Shown: positions 38,403 through 50,845, counted from the stretch's first letter. The stretch: 64,000 nt of DNA from Glycine soja (GCF_004193775.1 NC_041019.1:52613928-52677927); one strand, 5' to 3'. The notes: a model not told the origin generated them from the sequence alone. Numbers and translations: made by a program.

Positions 38403-40460
38403 AAGTGTGATCACAGCCACAGAGAAGATGATGCTTTGGCCATCAATTTTTGCCTTTGGCAGCCCAAGAAGAGCAAGGTCAGGAGCAGAAAGAAGGCAAG
38501 CACTGAGAAACTTGACAGAGTCATTGTCAGTGAATGGTATGAAGATGATGAAAGAGAGCAAAGTGGTTGAGCCAAAGAACATGAAGGATTCAAAGGTCTC
38601 TTCTTGGTTCGCTGGCAGCATTCCCTTGTTTGCTACCATTCTCTGATCCACCTCGATGTCATTCCACTTTGTGAAAATGCTCACAACCTTGTAACAAAAT
38701 TCAGTCAAGTTTAAAACTTAGAAGCAATTTGTCTAAATGAATGAATATTTAAATAAAAACTCTTAAGTCTAATAAAGTTTTGCTCCAAACTTCTCCCACT
38801 AATTGTATTAATAAATAATAAATGTGCTGATAATGCTAAGAGTCTTTATCACACGTATGATAAATTTACTTTTATAATGTGCATGTTAAAAGTTATATTA
38901 ACCATAATTTTTTATTGACGGATAGTATAAGAGTTCACATTTAGTGTATATGAAGTAAATGATAATTTGGTTCCTAAATTGATAGGTATCATCATATTAG
39001 TTCTTGAATCGGAAAAAAAAAAGTCTCAAAGTGTAAATCGACCATTACATTCTTCCAATATTAAAAAAAATGTGATTAAAGTAATAATATTAACATATTT
39101 AGTGATTAAAATAATAATAAATAATTAAATTTAAAAACTTATTTGATATCTCAAAAGACTTATTCCACATTTCTTTTAGTTTCAAAAACCAATGTGATTG
39201 TGCCTACCAAACTAAAGTGACTGTTTTCTCACAGTACATGTATGTTAAACTCTAGCTGAGAAGAAAATTAATGTATGTTAAACTCTAATCATATTCCGAA
39301 TGTAATGTTTTTTCTTGTACATACCATGGTTGCATCATTAATTGTAGTCCATCCCAAGAGCTTGATAGTGTTTGACTAACTCTGTTTTCTCAATGATCAC
39401 ATCCTGCTCAGATACAAACTCCCCAACAAACTCCAATGATATTACATCTGCCACTAGGCTTGACAATCAGTATCAGTATTTCTTGAGGCAAACATGATTG
39501 ACAAATACAAATATAGTGATAGTGATAAGAACCTTAGCCACACAACAAATGTTCCTTGTAACATGGAAGTCTTAAAATTCAAACCACATAATGTAATCTG
39601 TTGCGAAAAGGAGAAGCTACAAGTACCTATCATATATATATATATATACACACAATCTTAGTAGCACTACAAATCCCTACAAATTAGTGGTGAAAAGGGA
39701 AAAAGTTGCAAGTACATGCAAAATCATATATAGAACTATAAATCCCTTTTTCCTCCAGAACTTCAACATAGAGGTATTTTATGCTCAATTATTCCTAATT
39801 ACACTGCACAAATAAAAACAATTTGACTCATATACTTACATGAGGAGTTAGTGCTATCAGTAGAAAAGGTGGAGGAAAAGACAAAAAAATCCGATGATGA
39901 TGATATCAAGCAATATAAAAATTATGGTTTTATTCAGCAAAATTAGATTAAAAAAAAAGTTAACTAGAAATAAAAAAATTAACTAATGAATACAAGTTTA
40001 AAAATTAACTTATTAAATTATAAGTATTTTATAAAAGTAGTTGTTGAAATAATTAAAAAATATAACATAACATAAAAATAATAAAATTATAATTTATTTT
40101 AAAAAAATAAATAATTAGATAAATATATTAAAAATAAAAATTAAAAAATTAAAAATTAAAAATTAGAGACTGACATTTTATAAAACATTACTTCAATAAT
40201 TCTCAAAAACATAAAAAATTATTCAGAAATTATAAAAAAAATTATTTATTAAATAATCAAATAAATTTTTCAACCAGTAAAAATATTTAAAAACTAACTC
40301 AAATATAAACACTAACTGAAATATGGTGGTCATCCATTCTCCTATCCAAGAACATAGGTCTTGCTGAAATGTCCTGCTCTCTTACTCTTCTTTAGTCCAC
40401 CGTCCTCCACCACTGTCTGGAGGAGCCTTGTGGTTGTGCCACCTCTCTCACCTATCTTCA
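38403..40460 (-). pseudogene. VIT-like pseudogene, second copy of the 33.6-kb gene
   Basis: Exon 3 remnant: 38687-38403, still open, with FTDNDSVKFLSAC as in the parent. It lacks about 8-9 residues of the parent (around KPWRNGLVTF) and everything after the fourth membrane helix, where the duplication junction falls. Exon 2 remnant: about 39460-39325. It keeps the part around ATTACATCTGCCACTAGG but has lost a block of about 50 bases in the middle, and the 5' part of the exon with its splice acceptor. Exon 1 remnant: about 40455-39838, interrupted by about 380 bases of AT-rich insertion (39940-40320). With missing splice sites and no C-terminus, it cannot encode the parent protein. Confidence 0.9.
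39938..40322. mobile_element. AT-rich insertion in exon 1 of the VIT pseudogene
   Basis: Comparison with the intact exon 1 shows about 380 bases of extra, strongly A-rich DNA between AAAATTATGGT on the left and AAATATGGT on the right. Those two phrases may be a target-site duplication of 8-9 bases. The insert has no coding capacity. No clear terminal inverted repeats were seen, so the element class is unknown. Confidence 0.5.
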
Positions 40461-41152
40461 GTTTTATTTATTTATTATTTTTATTTTTGGAACCATTTGG
40501 TGCATAGTGTTAACTTGTTTTAATTACTGTTCTTTTCACTTTTTCAGTTTTGATAGTGACTCATTCAGCTTAGAAAACTTGAAATTGGTGTGTTTTACTA
40601 TGCATGCGATTGCACAAACACGTAGCCAATGATTACAATTCTTTCTCACTGTTTGAAGGTATTGATTGACACGCTTCCATGATTATTCATCACCACATGG
40701 CCACCGTTTGACCTTCAACAACACATCTCTTATGCAAACTAACAAACAAAACACAGTTTTTAAAATATTAATTTTATGTTTAGTTGTACCGTTCTTTAAG
40801 GCGTATAATTAATTGTCTTAATTTTAAGTTTAGTTTGGATGAAATGAGTTGAAGCATTTAAGGAAAAATAAATGTGTTGAAAAAAAGCCTTGTATTGTGT
40901 CATTAAGTTTTAGTTGAATCGCTTGAGTGGAAGAAAAAAATAAAAGAGAAGAAAGAAACTACAAAATGCGCTTTTACAGTAAACAAATTTAAATCTATGG
41001 CCTTCCATTAAAAAATAATATAAAATGCTAATTGAACATCAAATTATTTCCTTTTTCCTTTAACGTGATACGAAAACGACAAAGAAAGCATGAATTTTAT
41101 AAAATAATGACTTCAAAAATAAAAATTGCATTGAGAACACATTATTAATAAG

Positions 41153-44134
41153 CTAGACCAAAGGCCTCCTTTCATCATTTTCTCCAGAATTTGGCAGAGT
41201 CCCCAACTCTTCATCATTAGTAGATTTTGCACCAATGTTCCTTGCAGAAGAGGTTAAGACCCTCTTGGTCTTGGTGCTAGTGAATTTGCTATCAGGCAGC
41301 ATCTTCAATGTGATCCCCATAGCTATGAGGAGTAGTCCACTCCCATGCTGTTCTGTTAATGGTTTTGTAAATATCAAGTATGACAATAGCAATGTCACTG
41401 CCTTTCTTGCCGTTGTTATCTGTGACAAAATTCAATGAGGTAATTTAGGATCACATATATGCAGGTTATTTTTTATATTCATGTCACCAATGAATTATTA
41501 ACTTGAATATTAGGGTGAGTGAAAATATTGTTATGAGTTTTGATTTCCATTGCATCTCAACATGTTGATAACAATGTACTCTCTAACACTTAATTAGTTG
41601 AAATTCATGTAACTCTTATTAATCTTACTCTGGTAGTGGGATCTAGATCAGGGGTGACAAAATGGATGGATTAGATAAAAATAATAGGTGAGTCTCACTA
41701 AATATCTAGATTCTAGATATTTCTTTTTATCCAAAGAAATTACAACAACTCATACACACCAACTAATTGAGCTAGACTCCCTTGGTTGGGATCTTAGATA
41801 TTTAGTGAGACTCACATGAACTCCACCTATTATTTTCAAATACAATCATGTCAAAAAATATATTACTGATTTTTTTTTTCATTATGTTTGTTCAATTTTC
41901 AATTCAAATTTTTAGTACTATAGAAAGACTAAACGTTTGGTCATTCAATGGCATTTAAGAGTATGACGGCATGGCGCATGGTGGTTGTTTTTTCACATGG
42001 GACTTATTAATGTTAGGCGCTGTAAAATGGTCCAAACTGACATGACCAGGTACTAAAATCATGAGAAAGCAAATTACCATGGCTGTGGTGGCAGCACCAA
42101 AGATAGCAATGAGGGAGAGGACAGAAACTTGGCCTATAAATGTGGCCATTGCCTCAAAGACCAACACGCCATACACATAGGGATGCTGCAAGGACAAGAA
42201 AAAGGTGATTCTATTAAGAAATCATAAATGTAGTAATAATAATAGAGCGTGGAATAGGGGCTAAGTTTATTCCAACATTACCTGTGAACATGAAGTCCAT
42301 GCTTTGAATAATTCTCCTGTGAAAAGCATGGGTGGGATTAAGAAAGGCAAACCCACCACAGTAGAGCAAAAGAGCATCTCCATCTGTGTTAACCATGAAA
42401 AAGTATTAGAAACTTTATATGGCTACTAATATACTATAATTGTTTAAGGCCCTTTTCAGATAAATTTCTCATTAATTATTTATAAGAAAATAAAAAGATA
42501 AAATGAATTAAACTTCTCTCACAAGTTAAACTTCTCTTCAACTTTTATAAAATCCATTTCATAGTGCTCAAGAGAAATTTATGAAAAATGGCCTAAATCA
42601 CATATTTGATATCAAAAGGGATATAGTACACCTTAAAAGGCACAAAGAGGGTTAGAAAGAGATGAAAATCACCTGTGTGGTCTCAGGGTTCATGGTAAAT
42701 ATTGCTTCTTGAAGATTTCCCAGGAAAGAATCCATGACCAATGCTCCAGAAATCATAATAACACCAATCATACTGAAATTTGGTGATGTCTGTGCATCTG
42801 CTAGTGTGAACAGGATCAAGCCAACTACAAGAAGTATTGCAGATATATATTCATGCAGTGGATACTTCCTTCTCAGACCCGGTATGAAGGCACCCATTAT
42901 CATCACTGGAAGAACCTATTGCACAAAAAAAATGGTTCAGTTACATTACAATGTTCAATGAATCAGTTAGCTTCAACATGGTGACACAGTTTTAGGGGCA
43001 AAAAATCAGGATAGAATTGGAGCCATTGAACTATAAGCGTCATCAATTCAACAATGATGAAAGCATATAAATACGACAATTTGATATTCCCTTTATAACT
43101 AACTTAATAAGATAAAAACGCATTCATGGCGTTTCAACTTTAGCTTATACAAACATGTTTCCTTCAAAAATGGGTAAAGTAATGATATGATGGCTTTATT
43201 TTTTGTGTTTTCCATGTGCTTTTGTCACTTACCTTTGTGGATTTGAACATGATTTGTGCAGGGTAGTTGAGAAAAGCCAATGACCCCTTTGTTAGGCCAT
43301 GAGAACCCATAAGCACAGCAGAGAGTTTCACATAAGTTTTCCATGGATTCACCATTTGCTTGCTTGTGAAGCCTTGGAGGTAAATCAGAAACAGGTACAC
43401 AAACCCTTGAACAAATGTGAAGTACCAACCATAGCTGAAACAAGAAAAAACAAAACCACCAAATTCACTGTTAGATCCCCCATTCAAAGCTGAAAAACGG
43501 TGATAAATGAAATAGTACCAAGGTGATGAAATTCACCTGAAATGGAGCCTGTTATACACATATTCCTGCAAAATCAGGTCAATGAAAAAACATTATTATT
43601 AATAGTAAATTATTCACAGTACAATAACAATAAAATAAAATAAAAGAAAAAAGAAACAAAGATTGAAGCCAAAAGTCCCCAACAAGACATCCAGAAAGAA
43701 TAACAAAAGGCAGACAAATCTTGGGACTTTTGAGAAACCATTTTCCTCAAAAAAAAAAAAAAACTTTAGGCTATTGATTATGAAAGAGAAGAAAATTAAA
43801 AAAAAAAATCTACCAAATCAAACAAAACAAACCAAAACCCATTTAACAAACAAACACAAACAACAACAAAACCCAAATTTGTTTTTTTATTTCTCCTCAA
43901 ACATAGCCCTTATTTCTGCAACCCATTTGCAGAAACTGTGAAACCACAAACATTAAACTCAAGAATTCAAGAATTCAAGAAAATCAAGAGAGAACAAAGC
44001 ATACATACCTCACAGATGCCGTTAACAAGATATCCAAAGAAGAACCCTGATGAACAAATGAGGAATTGCTGCCATCTGGGTCTGTCAGAGAGTGAAATTC
44101 CAAACAAACTACGAGCCTGCTCTTCGTTCTTCAT
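41153..44134 (-). CDS. UTR2: UDP-galactose/UDP-glucose transporter 2-like, 7 exons
   Basis: Exons on the minus strand: 44134-44009, 43565-43537, 43434-43233, 42915-42673, 42383-42282, 42185-42078 and 41419-41153. All are GT/AG and in phase, giving 358 residues. The protein reads as a nucleotide-sugar transporter of the UAA/SLC35B family throughout: [19 protein letters not shown] at the N-terminus, [56 protein letters not shown] and [20 protein letters not shown]. About ten hydrophobic segments are present. It closely resembles Arabidopsis UTR2-type proteins, which carry nucleotide sugars across ER or Golgi membranes; the exact substrate is not set by sequence. Its last exon and part of intron 6 were copied in the tandem duplication. 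Intron 4 holds a Tourist-like MITE. Confidence 0.92.
42445..42596. mobile_element. Tourist-like MITE in intron 4 of the transporter gene
   Basis: The element (42448-42593, 146 bases) starts GGCCCTTTTCAGATAAATTTCTC. The reverse complement of its other end reads GGCCATTTTTCATAAATTTC, an inverted repeat of over 20 bases with few mismatches. It is flanked by TAA on both sides (42445-42447 and 42594-42596), the target of PIF/Harbinger-type elements. Confidence 0.8.
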
Positions 44135-45223
44135 CTGTTCATCAACACCCCTTTCACCAACCCAAATTTCAATTCAACAAAAAGTCCAATTTTTTGGAAC
44201 TCAAACCATCAACCAGCCTAGAAATCTTGCTCTTGCATGCTGACTTTGCCAACCCCAGAAGAAAAAAAATAAAGAGATAGAGTTTTGGTTACACAAAATG
44301 CAAAACTTGGTTGATTAGTCTAAGCAAGCAAATTCCATGGGTACACAACTTTGTGCATGTAAGGTTTGGAGAGAAAAAGTAAGAAGAGAGAGAAATTGAG
44401 AGAGTATGTATGTCTGTAAGTACTTGTGTTGTGTTCATTCATTCACACAGTCTCATTCTCAACTGTCTCTTATGTATATGTGTTAATGTAATGTTGATTC
44501 TACGCAAAGGTGCGGAATTGAATTCAATAAATAAGGAGAGAGAAAAAGAGATTAAAAATATTTTCATTTTTTCATGGACGCTCTTATGGGAAAGGACTAA
44601 GGTGGTGTATTAAACTGTGGCACAAGGAGAAGACCAAGCTATGGCTAAAGGGCAGTTATGTCATGTGGGCTACATGCATATATCCCTTTCTTCATGCTCC
44701 TCGTTTTATTATAATACTATACTATTGTTTTTATTGTAACATATAAGACTATAGGGAGTAGGGACCTACATTGGAATGATTTTTGGTGGAACCTTTTATT
44801 TCAGTTTTGCTTTAACGTCAAAAGTGCAGTGCTCCATTACCAATGTACTAACTCCTAGTTATTGTTCATTTTGGGGTGTTCCACTCAGAGACACCAAATT
44901 AGGAATGATGATAATTTTTTACTAGAAGATTTAATTTAATTTAGGGAAAAAATACTACTACTTTTTTCAAAAGAAAATTTCAAAAAATACTAATACTATG
45001 ATTTTGTTTTCTATATTTTTGGTTAAACATAGTCAATGTCCTGTATTTTAATAATTTATATCAATGATTTTAATTTGTAAATTTTTAAAAAATGTGTTTT
45101 TAGTTTTTAAATTTTTTACCCATAAAAAAATAAATTTATCAATATAAAAATAAAAATAAGAATTTTTTTATCATATTTAACTCAAAATATAAAGACTAAA
45201 TTTCTTTTAATTTATATGCATGA

Positions 45224-45600
45224 TACTCCCTAGTTGTTTTTATAAGACTTTATTTTGATTTTTTTTCCATTCTAGCAAGACTCTTTTTTAATTGTCTCTT
45301 TCAGTCATTTTTTTTATGAAAAAATTCTTAATAACTTTAGTTAAATAATACTCCCTCCATCCTAATATAAAACATAATTGATTAATTTACACTTATTAAA
45401 AAATTTAATTAATTTTGTTATTAGTATTAAATTTATTTATAATTATAATATTTTTTAAATTTGTCCTTAACTTTATTAGGAACTTGTTTATCTTATTCAA
45501 CCGTGAGAAAGAGACAATTAATGATATTTTAATCTACAAGATAATTGAAATAAAGTCTTATAAAAAGATAATAAATTTTTAAAATTGAACAAAGAGAATA
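45224..45600. mobile_element. Stowaway-like MITE, probably with a second element nested inside
   Basis: The left end reads TA|CTCCCTAGTTG, followed by TTTTATAAGACTTTATTT. The reverse complement of the right end reads TA|TTCTCTTTGTT, followed by the same TTTTATAAGACTTTATTT. TA flanks and a CTCCCT-type start are typical of Tc1/mariner-derived MITEs. A second start, TACTCCCTCCATCCTAATAT, lies inside at 45349, suggesting another element nested within; its far end is not clear. Confidence 0.55.
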
Positions 45601-46567
45601 AAGATTATAAGCAGTCTCTTCTCTCTCTAGTGAGGATTGAAGAATAAAAAAATTAATTTTAAAAATTAAAAAATTAATAATACTATTAAAAATTAAAAAA
45701 TTAATAAAAAATTATATAGTATAAAAAGTTTTATACGATCATTTAATAAGTTTTTTTTTTAAATAATTATCTTAAAATAATTTAAATAATAATTTATGAT
45801 TTAATAACAATTAATATAAAACGATTTTAAATGAATATTTATTAAACTCCTTTTGTAATGTTATAACTATATATTTAAAAAATGATGGATTTTGTAAAAT
45901 ACCATTTTTATTGAGAGGAACCTTTCGACAAAGCCTATCAACTTAAACAAAATGTTTCTTGTTAGTATCTGTTGGAAGTAGGTATGGACGAGACTGAATA
46001 AAACTTAGCTTTGTAAAGAGAAAGGGCTTTTTTTATTTTATTCATCTACTTTAATTTGAAGTCAAAACAATGGATTATATGAGGTTTGCGATTAATTATT
46101 CTTGATTGAAAAGCTCGTTTTGTTTGCTAATCAGTCGCAACTAAAAGGCTGGTTGACGCGGATAGAGTACAGTTGTAATATTTATTTTAAAAGATTCAAA
46201 AGAGGATAATAAAGATAAAATCACTCCTGTTGAAATAAAGATATCAAAATTAAAAGTTAATAGTAATGCCCTGACATTGTTTAGCCATCACAAATTAATA
46301 TTTTTGTAAGATTTTTAAGATAATTTTATAAGAGAATAAATTTATTATAAATGATAATTTATGATTGAATTTTAACATAATTTTTTTAAATATAGTTTAA
46401 TTTTAAATTGATTAAACTAATGCCATAATAAAAAATAATATTAAATAAAAATGAGTTATTTTATTTATATTATATTTTTTTATTATGTACAATTTCTATG
46501 GAATAAAGTGAATATATTATGTTTTAACAAGGTGACATATTGAGTATATATATTTGTGCCTATTAAA

Positions 46568-46650
46568 GTCGATCGGCTTAGTAGTAAAAAGTTTAGGTTG
46601 TTTATATAAGATCCTATGTTCAAATTTTATTATTACTATTGTACACAAAA
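46568..46650 (+). mobile_element. SINE-like sequence, same family as 58644
   Basis: It aligns in order with 58644-58730: TCGGCTTAGTAG, AGTTTAGGTTGTTTATATAAG, TTCAAA and TATTGTACACA against TCGGCCTAGTGA, ATTTAAGTAGTTTGCATGAG, TTCAAA and TATTGTACACA. The first block resembles a tRNA A box and TTCAAA lies at the B box. It is more decayed than its relative, and no target-site duplication was found. Confidence 0.55.
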
Positions 46651-47050
46651 TTATAGGAAAAATAAGAGGCCGATGGAAATGGAAAAGTGACTACAAGTGG
46701 AGAAGATTAGAAGAGTATAGAGAGGGGGGAATGCTGATGAAGTAGGGAACATTAGGGCAAGCTATTGGCATTTCAAGTGGGAATATGGGGGTGAATAACG
46801 GTAGGAAAGTGGGAGGAACGGAGGAGGTTGTGGATGAGGGAGTAAGAGGAGGAGAGAGGATGGAAGAAGAGAAAATGGATTGAAGATGGAGGCATAATTT
46901 AAAAATAGATTGATCATGGACTCAATAAATATACTAGATTATTAAGTCAGTGATTAAATTAGTGATTCAATAATTGAATCGCATACCCTAGACTATATTA
47001 AATATATACATTTATGTATAACATGATGTATATATAATAGATAATTATAT

Positions 47051-47125
47051 TGGTATAGTGGTACAAATGTGTTTAACTATTAAGAGATATTGGATTCAAG
47101 TCTCAATTTTAACAATTTCAATATA
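47051..47125 (+). mobile_element. Possible tRNA-derived SINE fragment
   Basis: TGGTATAGTGG (A-box-like) at 47051 is followed about 31 bases later by GGATTCAAGTC (B-box-like) at 47092. The spacing fits a tRNA-derived promoter. The sequence cannot fold as a full tRNA by eye, and no flanking duplication was seen. Confidence 0.35.
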
Positions 47126-49044
47126 TCCAATTTCTAGTTGAACAGATGGGTCGTGTTGGATCTAAGTTTTAAAATTATGGATGAAGACAAGAAAGGTGAT
47201 ACTAATTGAGGAAGGAGAGGAGACAAGTCAAAATAAAAAAAATTATAATATATATTAAGTAAAGTTTATTGGTTAAGTTTTAAATTACGATTAATACTCA
47301 ATATTTATGGATTATTTATATCTTATTTCAAATTACAAGAGTAATTTATAATTATATATATGTATATATTAAAAAAATTAAAAGGTTTTTTGCGGCAACT
47401 ACACAAAATCCACCAAATAGATTTGTTTATGTAAAAAGTGTAGTGTGAAAATTATTTATATGACACGATGGTTTTTCTTTTTTATATTTTTAAATAAAAT
47501 ACTAATTTATTAGTTTTATTAAAAATATTAGCGAGAATGATTCGAATTCACATCCTCTCCCTTCTATGGTTTTTCTTTTCATCCTTAAATTCTCATTTCC
47601 AACCATCAAGCTAATTTATATTTCTCACTTTACTTTTCGACATTAGTTATATTTGTAAGTCCTCGGACGCGAGAGAAATACGTTACAAATTTCATATTGA
47701 TTAATGATATAATCAAAGTGAAAGGTAATTTTCATTTTACAGATTGATTTTGTAAGATTAAATTAATTTTATAGCACACATTCTAGGACTATTTCCTCTC
47801 TCTGAATTTCTATTTATAAAAAAGAAAAATATAGTTTTAAAGTTTTTATGTGTTCTACTATTTTTCTCTCTCAATTTTTTTTTCTATAACTCCATTAAAT
47901 AAACTAGGTCATTAAATGTCATATACCAAGTACTACTGTTCCAACAAAAGTTTGTGTTTGATGAGCATAATTTTATATACCGAAATTCAGTGCAAGTCTA
48001 GGGAGGGAACAAACTTTGGAGTCTTTAGTGCCACGTTCCAAATGTGCATTAAAGTGACAAGTTTCTTTCTTAACATCATGTCATTGAGAAATTGACTCGT
48101 TTGGATTTTATGGGAAAAAATACAAAATATTGGTCCCTCGTTTTTATCTTGTCCCTCGTGAAGAATCTTCACTCGGTGAACAAAATGAACTACTGCCGAC
48201 ACAGTACTCAGTGAGACCTTCCTTTTTTGTTCCAAACCACGTATTTTAAATACTATTTGTTTTTCATAAAAGTTTAATATTTTAAAAATAGGTAATTCAT
48301 TATGTAATATCAGAAAAAGAATTCCATCCTTAATACTTTCAAGTTTTAGTCTTCTAATAAAAAAAAAACACTGCTCAAAGTAAATTTATAAGGTGTTTTT
48401 TTATTCATAAGTTTATTAGAGATTTGCGTGGAAATATGTAATATAAAATGTTTTTATATATTTATTTAACAACTTAAACTATTCGGGCAATTAGTTTATG
48501 CCATCAGTTTTTAATTTTTCTTTGTCTTTTAACCACAAACGATCTGAACTGATTATTACATTCTTTCCCTATATTTGTTTATTACATTCCCGACAAGAAA
48601 ATTTAATTATGATGTGTTTGAAAAAGCCTTCAGTACCTCAGATTTTTAGAATCTCTCATTCAGAGCCGATGTTATATATTGTGCTTGAAAAAATTTGACA
48701 AGAATTGATTTTAAATTTAAAATTATGATTTTATTATGTTTGCGTTGGGAAAAAAAAGTTGCGTGTATATTGATAAAAAAAATCTTAAAAGATTAATAAT
48801 TACCTCTACAATATTACTTTACTCATATATCTAGTGGACATATATATACTATAAAGGATATTTGACTCAAAAACTTGAAGAATTTTATTTTGTGAATTTT
48901 AATGTACAAAATAAAAAAGAAAAAAATATTATTTTGATAGTAAATTACTTTTAAACTCTCTTAACTAAAATTAAAACATGAAATTTAGGCTAAAGAAACC
49001 AAAATCATTAGATAAACATTGTTCACATGATCAATTATATCCCA

Positions 49045-50227
49045 TATAGTATTATTTACACATGGAAGCGATTTATTTATTACGGCGGGTGATGGAGCAA
49101 TATCGCATGGCCCAACAAGACTTGCACTTGATTTTTATTGACTTGTAGAAAGCGTATGATAGAGTGCCTAGAGAGATTTTGTGGAAAGCTCTAGAAAAGA
49201 AAGGGGTTAGGGTTGCATATATTCGAGCTATCCAAGATATGTATGATAGGGTATCGACTAGTGTTAGGACACAGGGTGGAGAGTCAGACGATTTTCCCAT
49301 CACAATTGGTTTGCATCAAGGGTCAACCCTTAGCCCCTACCTTTTTACCTTAATTCTGGATGTCCTCACGGAACAAATCCAAGAGATAGCGCCGAAATGC
49401 ATGCTTTTTGCAGATGACATAGTCCTCCTTGGAGAGTCGAGGGAGGAGTTGAATGAGAGGTTGGAAACTTGGAGACGAGCTCTAGAAACACATGGCTTTC
49501 GCCTAAGCAGAAGCAAATCGGAATATATGGAATGTAAGTTCAACAAAAGAAGGAGGGTTTCTAACTCAGAGGTGAAAATAGGAGACCATATTATCCCTCA
49601 AGTCACACGGTTTAAATATCTTGGGTCTGTAATACAGGATGATGGGGAAATTGAAGGGGATGTGAATCATCGCATTCAAGCAGGATGGATGAAATGGAGA
49701 AAAGCATCGGGGGTGTTATGTGATGCAAAGGTACCGATCAAGCTAAAGGGAAAGTTTTATCGGACTGCGGTAAGACCGGCGATTTTGTACGGAACAGAAT
49801 GTTGGGCGGTCAAGAGCCAACATGAGAATAAAGTAGGTGTAGCGGAGATGAGGATGTTGCGGTGGATGTGTGGTAAGACTCGACAGGATAAAATTAGAAA
49901 CGAAGCTATTAGAGAGAGGGTTGGAGTAGCGCCTATTGTAGAGAAGATGGTGGAAAATAGACTTAGGTGGTTTGGGCATGTAGAGAGAAGACCGGTAGAC
50001 TCTGTAGTGAGGAGAGTAGACCAGATGGAGAGAAGACAAACAATTCGAGGCAGAGGAAGACCCAAAAAGACTATAAGAGAGGTTATCAAAAAGGATCTCG
50101 CACTTAATGATTTGGATAGAAGTATGGTACTTGATAAAACATTATGGCGGAAGTTGATCCATGTAGCCGACCCCACCTAATGGGATAAGGCGTTGTTGTT
50201 GTTGTTGTATAGTATTATTTACACATG
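49045..50227 (+). mobile_element. 5'-truncated RTE-type LINE with perfect 20-bp target-site duplication
   Basis: TATAGTATTATTTACACATG occurs at 49045-49064 and at 50208-50227. The insert between them ends in a (TTG)n run (50192-50207), the usual 3' tail of plant RTE elements. In one frame from the first inserted base it encodes the reverse transcriptase core: [32 protein letters not shown] and LFADDIVLL (catalytic FADD). The C-terminal part characteristic of the RTE clade follows, with [20 protein letters not shown] and [13 protein letters not shown], to a stop at 50178-50180. The endonuclease and the first part of the reverse transcriptase are absent. A TAG at 49146-49148 replaces the codon before KAYDRV. 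It is thus dead on two counts. The perfect long duplication points to a recent insertion. Confidence 0.93.
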
Positions 50228-50845
50228 AATGGATCACTTGGAATTCTGGTTCTCTGTCTCCGAATCAGGATTTTCAATATTTTATTCTGTTCCCCTATAT
50301 ATATACTCTTACAATTGATATATATATATTAACTTTCAAATTTTAATTGAGAACTTCATTTTCAAATTTAAGTGACGCTACCTGCGAATTACTAGTATTA
50401 ATGTGAAAGTATAGATAACTTACGAAAGAAAAAAAATACTAATTTAAGCATTTAACTTTTTTGACACGTTGCACAAAAGGAAAAAAAAAGAGAGAGTGAA
50501 GAAAGTGAAAGAAACAAAGAAGACTCGTGGAGAAGTGATTGAGACCATAATCAAATGCCTAAACCTTCAAATTTCAAATGCATTGTTAATTAACCATATT
50601 ATACAATATGCATGGAATCCACTTTTCTCCATAATTTGATTGGTGGTGTTACGTTTCAGTCACGTCCTCGTTTGGTGTCAATATCCCTCAATCTAAAAAG
50701 AAGTAAACAGATCACGAGATTGGTTTGATTTCTTACCAAAAAAGTTATGAAAGAAAATTCAAAGAGATAATGGAAAGTTATATTAGTTAAATATGTTTAT
50801 TTGGTACGAAACTCGTATGCAAGTAATATAAGTATCTTTATTGAA

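Larger units (their letters stand above)
44640..49044. other. Gene-free AT-rich intergenic region with MITE and SINE fragments
   Basis: No exon chain or recognisable protein frame was found. It begins upstream of the transporter promoter. Defined pieces are a Stowaway-like element (45224-45600), a SINE-like sequence at 46568-46650 and a weaker one at 47051-47125. A purine-rich patch at about 46660-46900 (GGAGGA-type repeats) has no coding content. Confidence 0.6.

Noticed and set aside
43663..44280. Plus-strand frames at the 5' end of the transporter gene
   Set aside because: They cover intron 1, exon 1 antisense and 5'UTR, with low-complexity Lys/Asn/Gln content.
49337..50176. Minus-strand open frames over the LINE
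   Set aside because: Antisense shadows of the reverse transcriptase frame.
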